DNA from: Sediminibacterium sp.
GTDB taxonomy: Bacteria; Bacteroidota; Bacteroidia; Chitinophagales; Chitinophagaceae
NCBI GenBank assembly: GCA_007280515.1
Contig: QYPL01000014.1
Location: 124,001-188,000 of the forward strand
Direction of reading: 5' to 3'
Length of the DNA stretch: 64,000 nucleotides
The notes beneath the pieces were generated by a model, which was given only the letters and a program-made list of their open reading frames with translations, was not told where the DNA came from and did not search any database. Numbering within the stretch: position 1 is the first letter of the stretch; each line of letters opens with the position of its first letter. Of the stretch, positions 17,906 to 25,000 are shown piece by piece. The position numbers and the translations under genes were made by a program.

Positions 17906-18613
17906 ATGCGTCAAAAAGTTTTTTTCGAAGATATGGGTATTCGTTCCTATCAGCCCAGCTGGGATTATCAGGAGGCATTATTGCTAAAAAATACGCAAAT
18001 CAAGTGGGCCGCAAGGCAAAATGAACAGGATGTAAAAACTACCCACACAGAACATAGATTATTAATGGTGGAGCATAATCCTGTATTTACTTTAGGGAAA
18101 AGTGGTAAAAGAGAGCATGTTTTAGTGTCGGAGGAACAATTGAAGAATTTAGGTATTGAGTTTTTTCAAATCAATAGAGGGGGCGATGTGACTTACCATG
18201 GTTTGCAGCAAATTGTTGGCTATCCCATTTTGGATTTAGATAAATTTAAAACCGATCTTGGTTGGTATTTAAGAAGTCTAGAACAAGTTATCATTGATGT
18301 CATTGCTGAATATGGATTGAAAGGAGAAAGAAGTGCTGGTGAAACAGGCGTTTGGTTAGAACCTAATGACCCGTTTATGGCTAGAAAAATTTGTGCCATG
18401 GGTATTAAATGTAGCAGATGGATTACCATGCATGGCTTTGCCCTCAATGTAAATACCGATTTATCTCATTTTGAATTTATAGTGCCTTGTGGTATACAAG
18501 GGAAAACAGTTACTTCCTTAGAAAAAGAATTAGGGTATAAAGTAAATTACGAAGCCGTAAAAGAAAAAGTAAAAAAACATTTTCAATTAATATTTGATTG
18601 CGAACTAGTTTAA
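17906..18613 (+). CDS. lipB: Octanoyl-[acyl-carrier-protein]:protein octanoyltransferase
   Basis: A 235-residue LipB. It transfers octanoate from ACP to lipoyl domains of 2-oxoacid dehydrogenases and GcvH, the first step of lipoate synthesis. The substrate motif is RGGDVTYHG (91-99). The catalytic pair is K168 in MGIKCSRWITMHG and C195 in IVPCGIQG. No lipA gene is in the window. The start is fixed by the box four bases upstream. Confidence 0.95.
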   Translation: MRQKVFFEDMGIRSYQPSWDYQEALLLKNTQIKWAARQNEQDVKTTHTEHRLLMVEHNPVFTLGKSGKREHVLVSEEQLKNLGIEFFQINRGGDVTYHGLQQIVGYPILDLDKFKTDLGWYLRSLEQVIIDVIAEYGLKGERSAGETGVWLEPNDPFMARKICAMGIKCSRWITMHGFALNVNTDLSHFEFIVPCGIQGKTVTSLEKELGYKVNYEAVKEKVKKHFQLIFDCELV

Positions 18614-18681
18614 TGGAAGAGTGCTGGTTTATCAAAACAGTATTAGTTGTGTAAACTACAATAGTTACAAGGGTTCGAGTT

Positions 18682-19587
18682 TTAATAAAGTAAAGTCCCT
18701 AAGGGCAATGATCTATTGCCTTGTAGGCCCCCACTATGTATTACTAATAATTTAGTTCCTTCTTGGAAATAATTTTCTTTCAATAAATTTTCAACCGCGA
18801 ATAATAGTTTTCCTGTATACACAATATCAGTAGGTATTTTTTCTGAAGTCCAAAGCTGGTTCATAAAAGCAAAAAGTGCAGGATTTGTTTTGGCATAGCC
18901 TCCCTGCTGGTAAGTATGTAATAAGGTAAATGGCTTATCGCTATTTGTTAATAATGATTTTATTTCTGCTTCAATACTATTTTCATTTTTTAAAATGGGA
19001 ATACCTATTATTTTTTGGTTTGCTGCTGCCGCATTAATTAATCCAGCTAGCATAGTTCCTGTACCCACTGCTGCAATAATAGTTGTATAGTCTCTGCAGC
19101 GCTCGTTTAAAATAGTAGCCGCTCCTTTAGCGCCTATGGTTCCATAGCCGCCTTCATTAATGAAGTAGGTAGAACTGTTATCAATACTACTGTGCTGATT
19201 CGTTTTTAGTAAATCATTTTTTATTTCTTGAAAATGAGTTCTTCCAATAAATTCTAATTGCATTCCATAGCCAAGGGCTTCTTGTAAACTTGCGGTAATT
19301 CTATCTTCCTTAGTAGCTCTTACATACCCTATACTTTTTATATTATTTTCTTTTGCAGCATAGGCCAAGGCTACTAAATGATTAGAATAGGGCCCGCCGA
19401 AACTAGCGATGGTTTTGCAAGATTGACTAATAGCTTCTTCTATATAATACCTTAGCTTAAACCATTTATTGCCACTTACAATAGGGTGCAATTTATCTAA
19501 TCTTAAAATACTAGATTCAATGGTTGGACTACTAAAGCTAGCAATAGGATCAATGGATATAGGATCTAATGTAATGGTAGCTTTCAA
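18682..19587 (-). CDS. D-cysteine desulfhydrase / ACC deaminase-family PLP enzyme
   Basis: A 301-residue tryptophan-synthase-beta-fold PLP enzyme. The PLP lysine is probably K44 in SGNKWFKLRYY, and the substrate loop is FGGPYSNHLVALAYAAKE (about 63-80). A phosphate-binding glycine loop reads AAVGTGTMLAGL. Members act on ACC, D-cysteine or L-cysteate. Which one cannot be decided here. No ATG is available in the first 40 codons, so the gene appears to start at TTG 19587, giving the expected distance to the PLP lysine. It is convergent with lipB. Confidence 0.82.
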   Translation of the reverse strand: MKATITLDPISIDPIASFSSPTIESSILRLDKLHPIVSGNKWFKLRYYIEEAISQSCKTIASFGGPYSNHLVALAYAAKENNIKSIGYVRATKEDRITASLQEALGYGMQLEFIGRTHFQEIKNDLLKTNQHSSIDNSSTYFINEGGYGTIGAKGAATILNERCRDYTTIIAAVGTGTMLAGLINAAAANQKIIGIPILKNENSIEAEIKSLLTNSDKPFTLLHTYQQGGYAKTNPALFAFMNQLWTSEKIPTDIVYTGKLLFAVENLLKENYFQEGTKLLVIHSGGLQGNRSLPLGTLLY

Positions 19588-19702
19588 TGTTTTTTTATTT
19601 AAGGGAAATCAGTTATTTTTACCTGCTGAATTTGGATCAATGTTCAGTAGTTCTCTACCCCAAAAATAGGACTTAATTACATTTTTAATTAATTGAAAAA
19701 AT

Positions 19703-20602
19703 ATGGCACCCACATTAGTAATTTTGGCAGCAGGTATGGCGAGTAGGTATGGCAGTATGAAACAAACCGAGGGTTTTGGTCCAGCTGGAGAAACTATTAT
19801 GGAGTATTCAATTTATGATGCCATTCGAGCAGGTTTTGGAAAAGTGGTATTTATAATTCGTGCCGATTTTGCAGAAGCCTTTAAGCAAGCCTTAGAACCA
19901 AAATTGAAAGGCAAAATAGAAATAGAATATGTTTATCAATCCTTAGATAAATTTACGGAAGGGTATGCCATTGCAACTGATAGGGTGAAGCCTTGGGGCA
20001 CAGCGCATGCTTTATTATGTTGCAAAGAAGTAGTGAAAGAAGCATTTGCTGTTATTAATGCCGATGATTATTATGGTAAAGAGGCATTTGAGCTAGCCCA
20101 TACTTTTTTAACTAAAGAGTGCAACGAAAAAACGAACTGTATACTAGGGTATGAGTTATCAAATACTTTAAGCGAGAATGGTACAGTGAGTAGAGGAGTT
20201 TGTTCTATTGATGCAGAAGGTTATTTGAATCAAATTAATGAACGCACTACTATATTTCGTAGAGCAGATGGTCAAATCGTATTTGAAGAAAATAAGGTAG
20301 AAACGCCTTTGCAAGAAGATACAAGAGTAAGTATGAACTTTATGTGCTTTGGTCCTGGTTTCATTGACTTATGTGAAAAGGAATTTGACTTATTTTTAAA
20401 AGCTAAGGGGCAAGAATTAAAATCGGAGTTTTATATACCCTATGTCGCGGGCAGGTTCCATGAATTAGGCCTAGGAAAAGTAAAACTTATTCCAACGAAT
20501 GCAAAATGGTTTGGAGTCACTTATAAAGAAGATGCACCTGGTGTGAAAGCAAGTATTAATGCACTACTAGATACTAAAGTGTATCCTTCTAATTTGTGGT
20601 AG
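19703..20602 (+). CDS. Sugar-nucleotidyltransferase-like protein
   Basis: A 299-residue GT-A-fold nucleotidyltransferase. The N-terminal loop LAAGMASRYGSMKQTEGFGP resembles the LAAGxGxRxxP...K pattern of NDP-sugar pyrophosphorylases, and INADDYYGKEAF supplies the metal-binding aspartate. Substrate is unknown. The loop is unusual: GxASRYG replaces the common GxGTRM, so it may be a divergent hexose-1-phosphate nucleotidyltransferase. It stands alone between two oppositely oriented genes. Confidence 0.78.
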   Translation: MAPTLVILAAGMASRYGSMKQTEGFGPAGETIMEYSIYDAIRAGFGKVVFIIRADFAEAFKQALEPKLKGKIEIEYVYQSLDKFTEGYAIATDRVKPWGTAHALLCCKEVVKEAFAVINADDYYGKEAFELAHTFLTKECNEKTNCILGYELSNTLSENGTVSRGVCSIDAEGYLNQINERTTIFRRADGQIVFEENKVETPLQEDTRVSMNFMCFGPGFIDLCEKEFDLFLKAKGQELKSEFYIPYVAGRFHELGLGKVKLIPTNAKWFGVTYKEDAPGVKASINALLDTKVYPSNLW

Positions 20603-20634
20603 GATATTGATGAAAGAAAAGAGAGGGGGGAAAA

Positions 20635-21747
20635 CTAATTGTAAGACCTAATACTGTAGATGTAATTTTTCAAATTACTTATTTGATCTTTTCTATTATT
20701 TAAATTGGCTGTATTACTTTTAGGCAATTTAATTTTATCTACCTTTTTACTTTCGGTTTCATTTACAGACTCAATTAAATCAAATATTTTATTAGACTTT
20801 ACTGCAAAGGCAACACCTTCAGCTTGTTTTTGTCTGGTATTAATAATGCCAATAATTTCTCCCTTGTCATTGAATAAAGGTGCGCCAGAATAGCCAGGAT
20901 TAGCACTTATTTGAATTTGGTAAGAATTGCTATCTCCATTATATCCTGTTTGTGCACTTAGGTATCCCTTGCCGTATACAATATCATTATCGTTTCTTGG
21001 ATAACCTAAAGTAAAAATTTCTTCTCCAAGGTCTGTCATTTTTTTACGAATAACAAAGGGGATATTTTTCGGAGCTTTAAAATCTTCATCGTCTATTTTA
21101 AGTAAAGCAAGATCGGAATTTATATCGCTGTAAATAATATTGGCATGTAATTCTTGACCAAGATTATTTATAACAATGGCGCCATTACCTTTTAATACAT
21201 GGGTATTGGTGATAATAAAACCCTTGGTATCAATTAAAAATCCAGAGCCTCCGCTTAACATTTTTGCGTTTTCTGGTACCTTAGACTTTACTTCATTAAT
21301 TAAATGCCCTTGTACTTGTTGGTTTTTCTTAATCACCTCAATGGCCTTACTTAATTGTAGTAATTGATTGCCATTTAAACTTGGTGACAAAGACATCACT
21401 AATACAGTAGTCGTTAATGCAATGAAACCTGCCACAGAAGCAGCAATAGCAGTGACTCTTTTATATCTATTCCAAAGTTGGATGACCTTGGTTTTAGTGC
21501 TAATAGTATCATCGGTCATCCATTCACCTGCGGCCATTAATTTATTGAATGTCTGGCTAGTTAATTTAGCAAAGCTGCGTCTAATAGCATAAGACTGCAT
21601 ATGGTCCAAGAATAATTTATGCTCCACCACCATCTGATCAATTTCAGGTGTATTTTTTCTTAGGGCCTCAAATTCAGTCCTTTCTTGACTAGACATTGCG
21701 CCTGTCAAGTAATTTTCAATCGTTTCTAGTAATTCTTTGTCTTCCAT
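20635..21747 (-). CDS. Anti-sigma-like / trypsin-like serine protease fusion membrane protein
   Basis: A 370-residue protein in three parts. Residues 1-95 are a helical cytoplasmic region that looks like the start of anti-sigma factors (LLETIENYLTGAMSSQERTE). Residues 98-120 form one membrane helix. Residues 165-325 are an exported trypsin-like (HtrA/S1C-type) domain with the triad H183 (NTHVLKG), D212 (NSDLALL) and S287 (NPGYSGAPLF). There is no PDZ domain. The gene follows an ECF sigma factor by 27 bases on the same strand, the normal position of an anti-sigma factor. The layout suggests a membrane sensor whose outside domain is a protease; regulation of the sigma factor is inferred. Confidence 0.8.
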   Translation of the reverse strand: MEDKELLETIENYLTGAMSSQERTEFEALRKNTPEIDQMVVEHKLFLDHMQSYAIRRSFAKLTSQTFNKLMAAGEWMTDDTISTKTKVIQLWNRYKRVTAIAASVAGFIALTTTVLVMSLSPSLNGNQLLQLSKAIEVIKKNQQVQGHLINEVKSKVPENAKMLSGGSGFLIDTKGFIITNTHVLKGNGAIVINNLGQELHANIIYSDINSDLALLKIDDEDFKAPKNIPFVIRKKMTDLGEEIFTLGYPRNDNDIVYGKGYLSAQTGYNGDSNSYQIQISANPGYSGAPLFNDKGEIIGIINTRQKQAEGVAFAVKSNKIFDLIESVNETESKKVDKIKLPKSNTANLNNRKDQISNLKNYIYSIRSYN

Positions 21748-21774
21748 TTTGCTTTTTTTCTTTCTCCTCTATTT

Positions 21775-22341
21775 TTATTCTCCTATATTATATTGCGCAA
21801 AAAATAATTTTTTCAAACGCATCAAACATTTGTATTTCTGGTTCTTTGCATTGTCGGCGTTGGTGTATCCAAAATCAGCGGCTAATTCCTGCATTCCTTT
21901 TTTATTCAAATAATAACCTTCTAATAAACTTTTACAGGGTTCCCCTAAACTATTTAAGGCCCGATGCATTATTTCAAAAGAAGCCTCTTTCTTATCAAAC
22001 TCTCTAATATCTTGGTCAATAGATATGGTTTCTTCCTGACTACTTAATGGGCCACTATACTTTCCTAATTGATGCAAGCGTTTTAACCATAAATGTTTAC
22101 AAATGGAGAAAAGATAGGTTTTGATTTGGCAGGTAAGTACAAATGAATTGGATTGAACCTTTTCATATAAAGTAATCATTGCTTCCTGAAATACATCCCT
22201 TGCGTCATCAAAAGAGCCATTGTTGTTTAGAACAAAGTGCTGAATAGAACTAAAATGACTTTTATAGAGGGTTTCCACCGCCTTGGAGTCATTATTCGCT
22301 AGTCCTTTTAAAAGGGCTTGTTCGTTCAGTTCAGCTTTCAA
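21775..22341 (-). CDS. ECF-type RNA polymerase sigma-70 factor
   Basis: About 188 residues. Region 2 spans roughly 30-95 (FDDARDVFQEAMITLYEKV, then KTYLFSICKHLWLKRL) and region 4 about 125-180 (LLEGYYLNKKGMQELAADFG). It should direct RNA polymerase to a small regulon in response to a signal relayed by the downstream anti-sigma-like protease. The longest frame begins at TTG 22365, but that codon is inside a promoter box. No ATG occurs near the N-terminus, so TTG 22341 (MKAELNEQALLKGL) is proposed as the start. Confidence 0.87.
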   Translation of the reverse strand: MKAELNEQALLKGLANNDSKAVETLYKSHFSSIQHFVLNNNGSFDDARDVFQEAMITLYEKVQSNSFVLTCQIKTYLFSICKHLWLKRLHQLGKYSGPLSSQEETISIDQDIREFDKKEASFEIMHRALNSLGEPCKSLLEGYYLNKKGMQELAADFGYTNADNAKNQKYKCLMRLKKLFFAQYNIGE

Positions 22342-22362
22342 GAGATTAATACTTAAGTTGAG

Positions 22363-22370
22363 CAAAAGTA
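22363..22370 (-). promoter_or_regulatory. -7 promoter box for the ECF sigma operon
   Basis: TACTTTTG on the minus strand matches TAnnTTTG. Immediately upstream is an inverted repeat, AACCCA-AAA-TGGGTT at 22370-22384, in a position where a regulator could block or aid polymerase. Confidence 0.5.
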
Positions 22371-22470
22371 ACCCAAAATGGGTTCTTTTTTATTTTTTTC
22401 AGGTTTAGGGGGTTACCTTTTGTCAGTTGGGGTATTAAAAGTATTAATTAATTAATAAAATCAAACTCAA

Positions 22471-22632
22471 ATGAAAAAAGTAATCGCAATTTTCGCTATC
22501 GCTGCATTAGCTGCTTGTGGTGGTGCTGCAACTGAAGCTAAAACTGACACTGCTGCTGCAACAGTTGATACAACTGCTGCAACAATGGATACAACTGCTG
22601 CTGCAATGGATACTACTGCTAAAGCAAAATAA
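22471..22632 (+). CDS. Small Ala/Thr-rich lipoprotein
   Basis: A 53-residue protein. The signal peptide ends in a lipobox, LAAC, with lipidated cysteine C16 (MKKVIAIFAIAALAAC). The mature part is a low-complexity tail with repeats of the form (V/M)DTTAA(T/A), encoded by near-identical DNA copies of GATACAACTGCTGC. It has no recognisable domain. Short Ala/Thr/Asp lipoproteins of this kind are common in Chitinophagaceae (memory, not searched). It is divergent from the ECF sigma operon and has its own terminator, which suggests a monocistronic, possibly abundant, transcript. Confidence 0.75.
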   Translation: MKKVIAIFAIAALAACGGAATEAKTDTAAATVDTTAATMDTTAAAMDTTAKAK

Positions 22633-22704
22633 ATTATTGCGCTACCCACTAGAAGGCTATACTATTAATAGCTTAACTTTTTAGATAGGAAAGCAAAATT
22701 TCTG

Positions 22705-22734
22705 AGCCCTTGGTTACGACCAGGGGCTTTTTTT
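22705..22734 (+). terminator. Rho-independent terminator of the small lipoprotein gene
   Basis: AGCCCTTGGT and ACCAGGGGCT pair over ten positions (one G-T) around the loop TACG, followed by seven Ts. It isolates the attenuator promoter downstream from read-through. Confidence 0.9.
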
Positions 22735-22798
22735 GCGTGAACTGTAAACCTTCAAAAACGAATATCTGTTAGTTTTTAGGTCTGAAAAGGGAAAGATT

Positions 22799-22830
22799 TT
22801 TGACAAATAAGCTATAAAAGCCTATCTTTG
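22799..22830 (+). promoter_or_regulatory. Promoter of the aromatic amino acid operon
   Basis: TTTG (22799-22802), a 20-base spacer, then TATCTTTG (22823-22830). This matches the Bacteroidota consensus TTTG-N19-21-TAnnTTTG exactly and is the best promoter in the window. The expected transcription start, a few bases after the box, coincides with the leader-peptide ATG at 22837. Confidence 0.85.
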
Positions 22831-22836
22831 GACCCG

Positions 22837-22923
22837 ATGAAAGCAAATATTAACAATTGGTTTTACTTTTTCTTTTATTTCTACTTTAACCAAAGTAGCC
22901 GGGTAGTATTTGTAAAAGCGTAA
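22837..22923 (+). CDS. Aromatic-residue leader peptide (attenuator peptide)
   Basis: A 28-codon ORF. Residues 8-17 are WFYFFFYFYF: ten aromatic residues in a row (six Phe, three Tyr, one Trp), with a further Phe at 25. The stop is TAA 22921. It lies between a consensus promoter and an intrinsic terminator directly ahead of pheA and the aro genes. The peptide itself is not expected to have a function; its translation would report how well tRNA-Phe and tRNA-Tyr are charged. Initiation is probably leaderless, since the promoter box ends six bases before the ATG. Confidence 0.88.
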   Translation: MKANINNWFYFFFYFYFNQSSRVVFVKA

Positions 22924-22973
22924 ACGAAAAAACTAAATATACAATCCCGGCCCAAAAAGCCGGGATTTTTGTT
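22881..22973 (+). promoter_or_regulatory. Transcription attenuator of the aromatic operon (antiterminator/terminator)
   Basis: Four segments can be drawn. Segment 1 is CTACTTT (22881-22887). Segment 2 is AAAGTAG-CCGGG (22892-22903). Segment 3 is AATCCCGGC (22943-22951) and segment 4 is GCCGGGATT (22959-22967), followed by TTTGTTT. 1:2 is a 7-bp hairpin. 2:3 pairs GCCGGG with CCCGGC, extended by GTAT (22906-22909) with ATAC (22939-22942). 3:4 is a 9-bp terminator. 2:3 and 3:4 exclude each other. A ribosome stalled on the aromatic codons covers segment 1, freeing 2 to pair with 3 so transcription continues into pheA. A ribosome reaching the stop codon lets 1:2 and 3:4 form and transcription stops. 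Confidence 0.85.
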
Positions 22974-22997
22974 TAAAAAATAATAGGGTCAAAAAGA

Positions 22998-23834
22998 ATG
23001 AATAAAAAAGTAGCCATACAAGGGTACGAAGGAAGTTTCCACCAAGTGGCAGCTAGGCATTTTTTTGGTAAAGATGTGGAAGTGATTACTTGCGACACAT
23101 TTCGACAAGTAGTTCAATTGGGAGCCGACGCCGCATTATCTGATGGAGCGGTGATGGCTATTGAAAACTCTATTGCAGGCAGCATACTGCCTAATTACAA
23201 TTTATTACAAAAAAGCAAGTTGCAAGTTACCGGTGAAGTGTATTTGTCTATCAGCCAAAACCTATTAACTTACCCGGGGGTGAAATTAGAAGATATTAAA
23301 GAAGTGCATAGTCATCCCATGGCTATCTTACAATGTTTAGATTATTTAGAAAAGTATAATTGGAAATTAGTAGAATCAGAAGATACTGCCTTAAGCGCCA
23401 AAATAGTGCATCAACATAAAAGTAAGCATACAGCAGCCATTGCAAGTAAGCTAGCTGCACAAATGTTTGATTTAAATATTATCAGTCCAGATATTCATAC
23501 TTTAAAAAATAATATTACTCGTTTCTTAATAGTAAGTCCAGCATGTACTAAAACTATGGTAGACCAAGCTAATAAGGCCTCTATCTATTTCCAAACCGAT
23601 CATTCTAAAGGCATACTCTCTAAGGTACTAGCCAAAATTGCCAATGGAAATGTGAATTTGAGTAAGCTACAAAGCATGCCTATTCCTGGTAGTACTTTTA
23701 AATATGGGTTTTATGCCGATTTAGAATTTGATAATAAAAAACAAATTGAAAAAGTATTAGAAGCATTGAAAGGGCTTACCAATAGTATAAGAATATTTGG
23801 CATGTATCAAAAAGGTAAAGTTGTAAAAGGATAA
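22998..23834 (+). CDS. pheA: Prephenate dehydratase
   Basis: A 278-residue monofunctional enzyme that converts prephenate to phenylpyruvate for phenylalanine. The catalytic domain spans about 1-182 and carries the TRF motif T174-R175-F176 (NNITRFLIVSP). A C-terminal ACT domain, about 195-270, would bind phenylalanine for feedback inhibition. Its ligand motifs are KGILSKVL in place of GALxxVL and LQSMP in place of ESRP. No chorismate mutase domain is attached; that activity is in the fused enzyme at 27790. It is the first structural gene after the attenuator. The aminotransferase starts two bases after its stop. Confidence 0.95.
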   Translation: MNKKVAIQGYEGSFHQVAARHFFGKDVEVITCDTFRQVVQLGADAALSDGAVMAIENSIAGSILPNYNLLQKSKLQVTGEVYLSISQNLLTYPGVKLEDIKEVHSHPMAILQCLDYLEKYNWKLVESEDTALSAKIVHQHKSKHTAAIASKLAAQMFDLNIISPDIHTLKNNITRFLIVSPACTKTMVDQANKASIYFQTDHSKGILSKVLAKIANGNVNLSKLQSMPIPGSTFKYGFYADLEFDNKKQIEKVLEALKGLTNSIRIFGMYQKGKVVKG

Positions 23835-23836
23835 AC

Positions 23837-25000
23837 ATGAATTGGACTGTATCACATAGATTAGAGGGTATTGGAGAATATTATTTTTCTACCAAACTGC
23901 GCGAAATTGATGAGCTCAATAAAGCCGGTAAGGGCATTATTAATTTAGGTATTGGTAGTCCCGATTTACCTCCACACCCAGAGGTGGTTAAAGTGCTACA
24001 AGTCGAAGCAAGCAAAGACAATCAACATTCTTACCAATCCTATAAAGGCGTTCCGGTATTAAGAGAAGCGGTAGCAGGTTGGTATAAAAAATATTTCAAG
24101 GTAGCGGATTTAAATCCTGCTACTGAAATACTTCCTTTATTAGGAAGTAAAGAAGGAATCATGCATATATGCATGACCTATTTGAATGAAGGTGATCAGG
24201 TATTAATTCCTAATCCTGGTTATCCTACATATACAAGTGCAGTTAAATTAGCGGGTGGGACCCCGTTATACTATGAGTTGACTGCCGATAACAGTTGGGC
24301 GCCTGACTTTGAAAATTTAGAAAAATCAGATTTATCAAAAGTCAAGTTAATGTGGGTGAACTATCCACATATGCCAACAGGCCAAAGGCCTACGAAAGAA
24401 CTATTTGAAAAAATAGTCGCCTTTGGAATTAAGCATCAAATATTGATTTGTCATGATAATCCTTATGCCTTCATTTTAAATGATAAGCCTGAAAGCTTAT
24501 TGTCTATTGATAGGGCCAAAGAGGTAGTGATAGAATTAAACTCTCTAAGTAAAAGTCAGAATATGGCAGGATGGAGGGTAGGCATGTTAATTGCTGCCGA
24601 AGACAGAATCAATGAAATACTTAGGTTTAAATCCAACATGGACAGTGGTATGTTTTTACCCGTGCAATTAGCAGCTGCTAAAGCATTAAGTCTTGATCAA
24701 AGTTGGTATGACTCCGTGAATAAAATATATACAGCACGACGCGAAAAAGTATTCGAGTTATTAGATGTTTTAAAATGTGTCTACACTAAACAACAAGTAG
24801 GCATGTTTGTATGGGCCAAAATTCCCGCAACTTACAAAGATGCATATGCATTAAGTGATAAAGTATTATACGATGCGAACGTTTTTATTACCCCAGGAGG
24901 CATTTTTGGTTCCGCAGGCAATGACTACATCAGAGTGAGTTTATGTGGTTCCATAGAAAAATTTAGTGAAGCCATTAAAAGAATTGAAGCATGCGTTTAA
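23837..25000 (+). CDS. Class I/II PLP aminotransferase of the aromatic operon
   Basis: A 387-residue fold-type I aminotransferase with PLP lysine K239 in NSLSKSQNMAGWRVG, the cofactor-contact D207 in CHDNPYAF, and NYPHMPTGQ (about 175-183) in place of the common NYPNNPTG. Its position between pheA and tyrA makes it the likely enzyme that transaminates phenylpyruvate and 4-hydroxyphenylpyruvate to Phe and Tyr, or prephenate itself. The sequence alone resembles broad LL-DAP/aspartate-type aminotransferases. The end overlaps tyrA by ten bases, indicating translational coupling. Confidence 0.9.
   Translation: MNWTVSHRLEGIGEYYFSTKLREIDELNKAGKGIINLGIGSPDLPPHPEVVKVLQVEASKDNQHSYQSYKGVPVLREAVAGWYKKYFKVADLNPATEILPLLGSKEGIMHICMTYLNEGDQVLIPNPGYPTYTSAVKLAGGTPLYYELTADNSWAPDFENLEKSDLSKVKLMWVNYPHMPTGQRPTKELFEKIVAFGIKHQILICHDNPYAFILNDKPESLLSIDRAKEVVIELNSLSKSQNMAGWRVGMLIAAEDRINEILRFKSNMDSGMFLPVQLAAAKALSLDQSWYDSVNKIYTARREKVFELLDVLKCVYTKQQVGMFVWAKIPATYKDAYALSDKVLYDANVFITPGGIFGSAGNDYIRVSLCGSIEKFSEAIKRIEACV

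Noticed and set aside
22467-22649. Antisense ORF opposite the small lipoprotein
   Set aside because: It is the reverse reading of Ala/Thr codon repeats (low-complexity Ala/Val); the sense frame has a signal peptide, lipobox and terminator.
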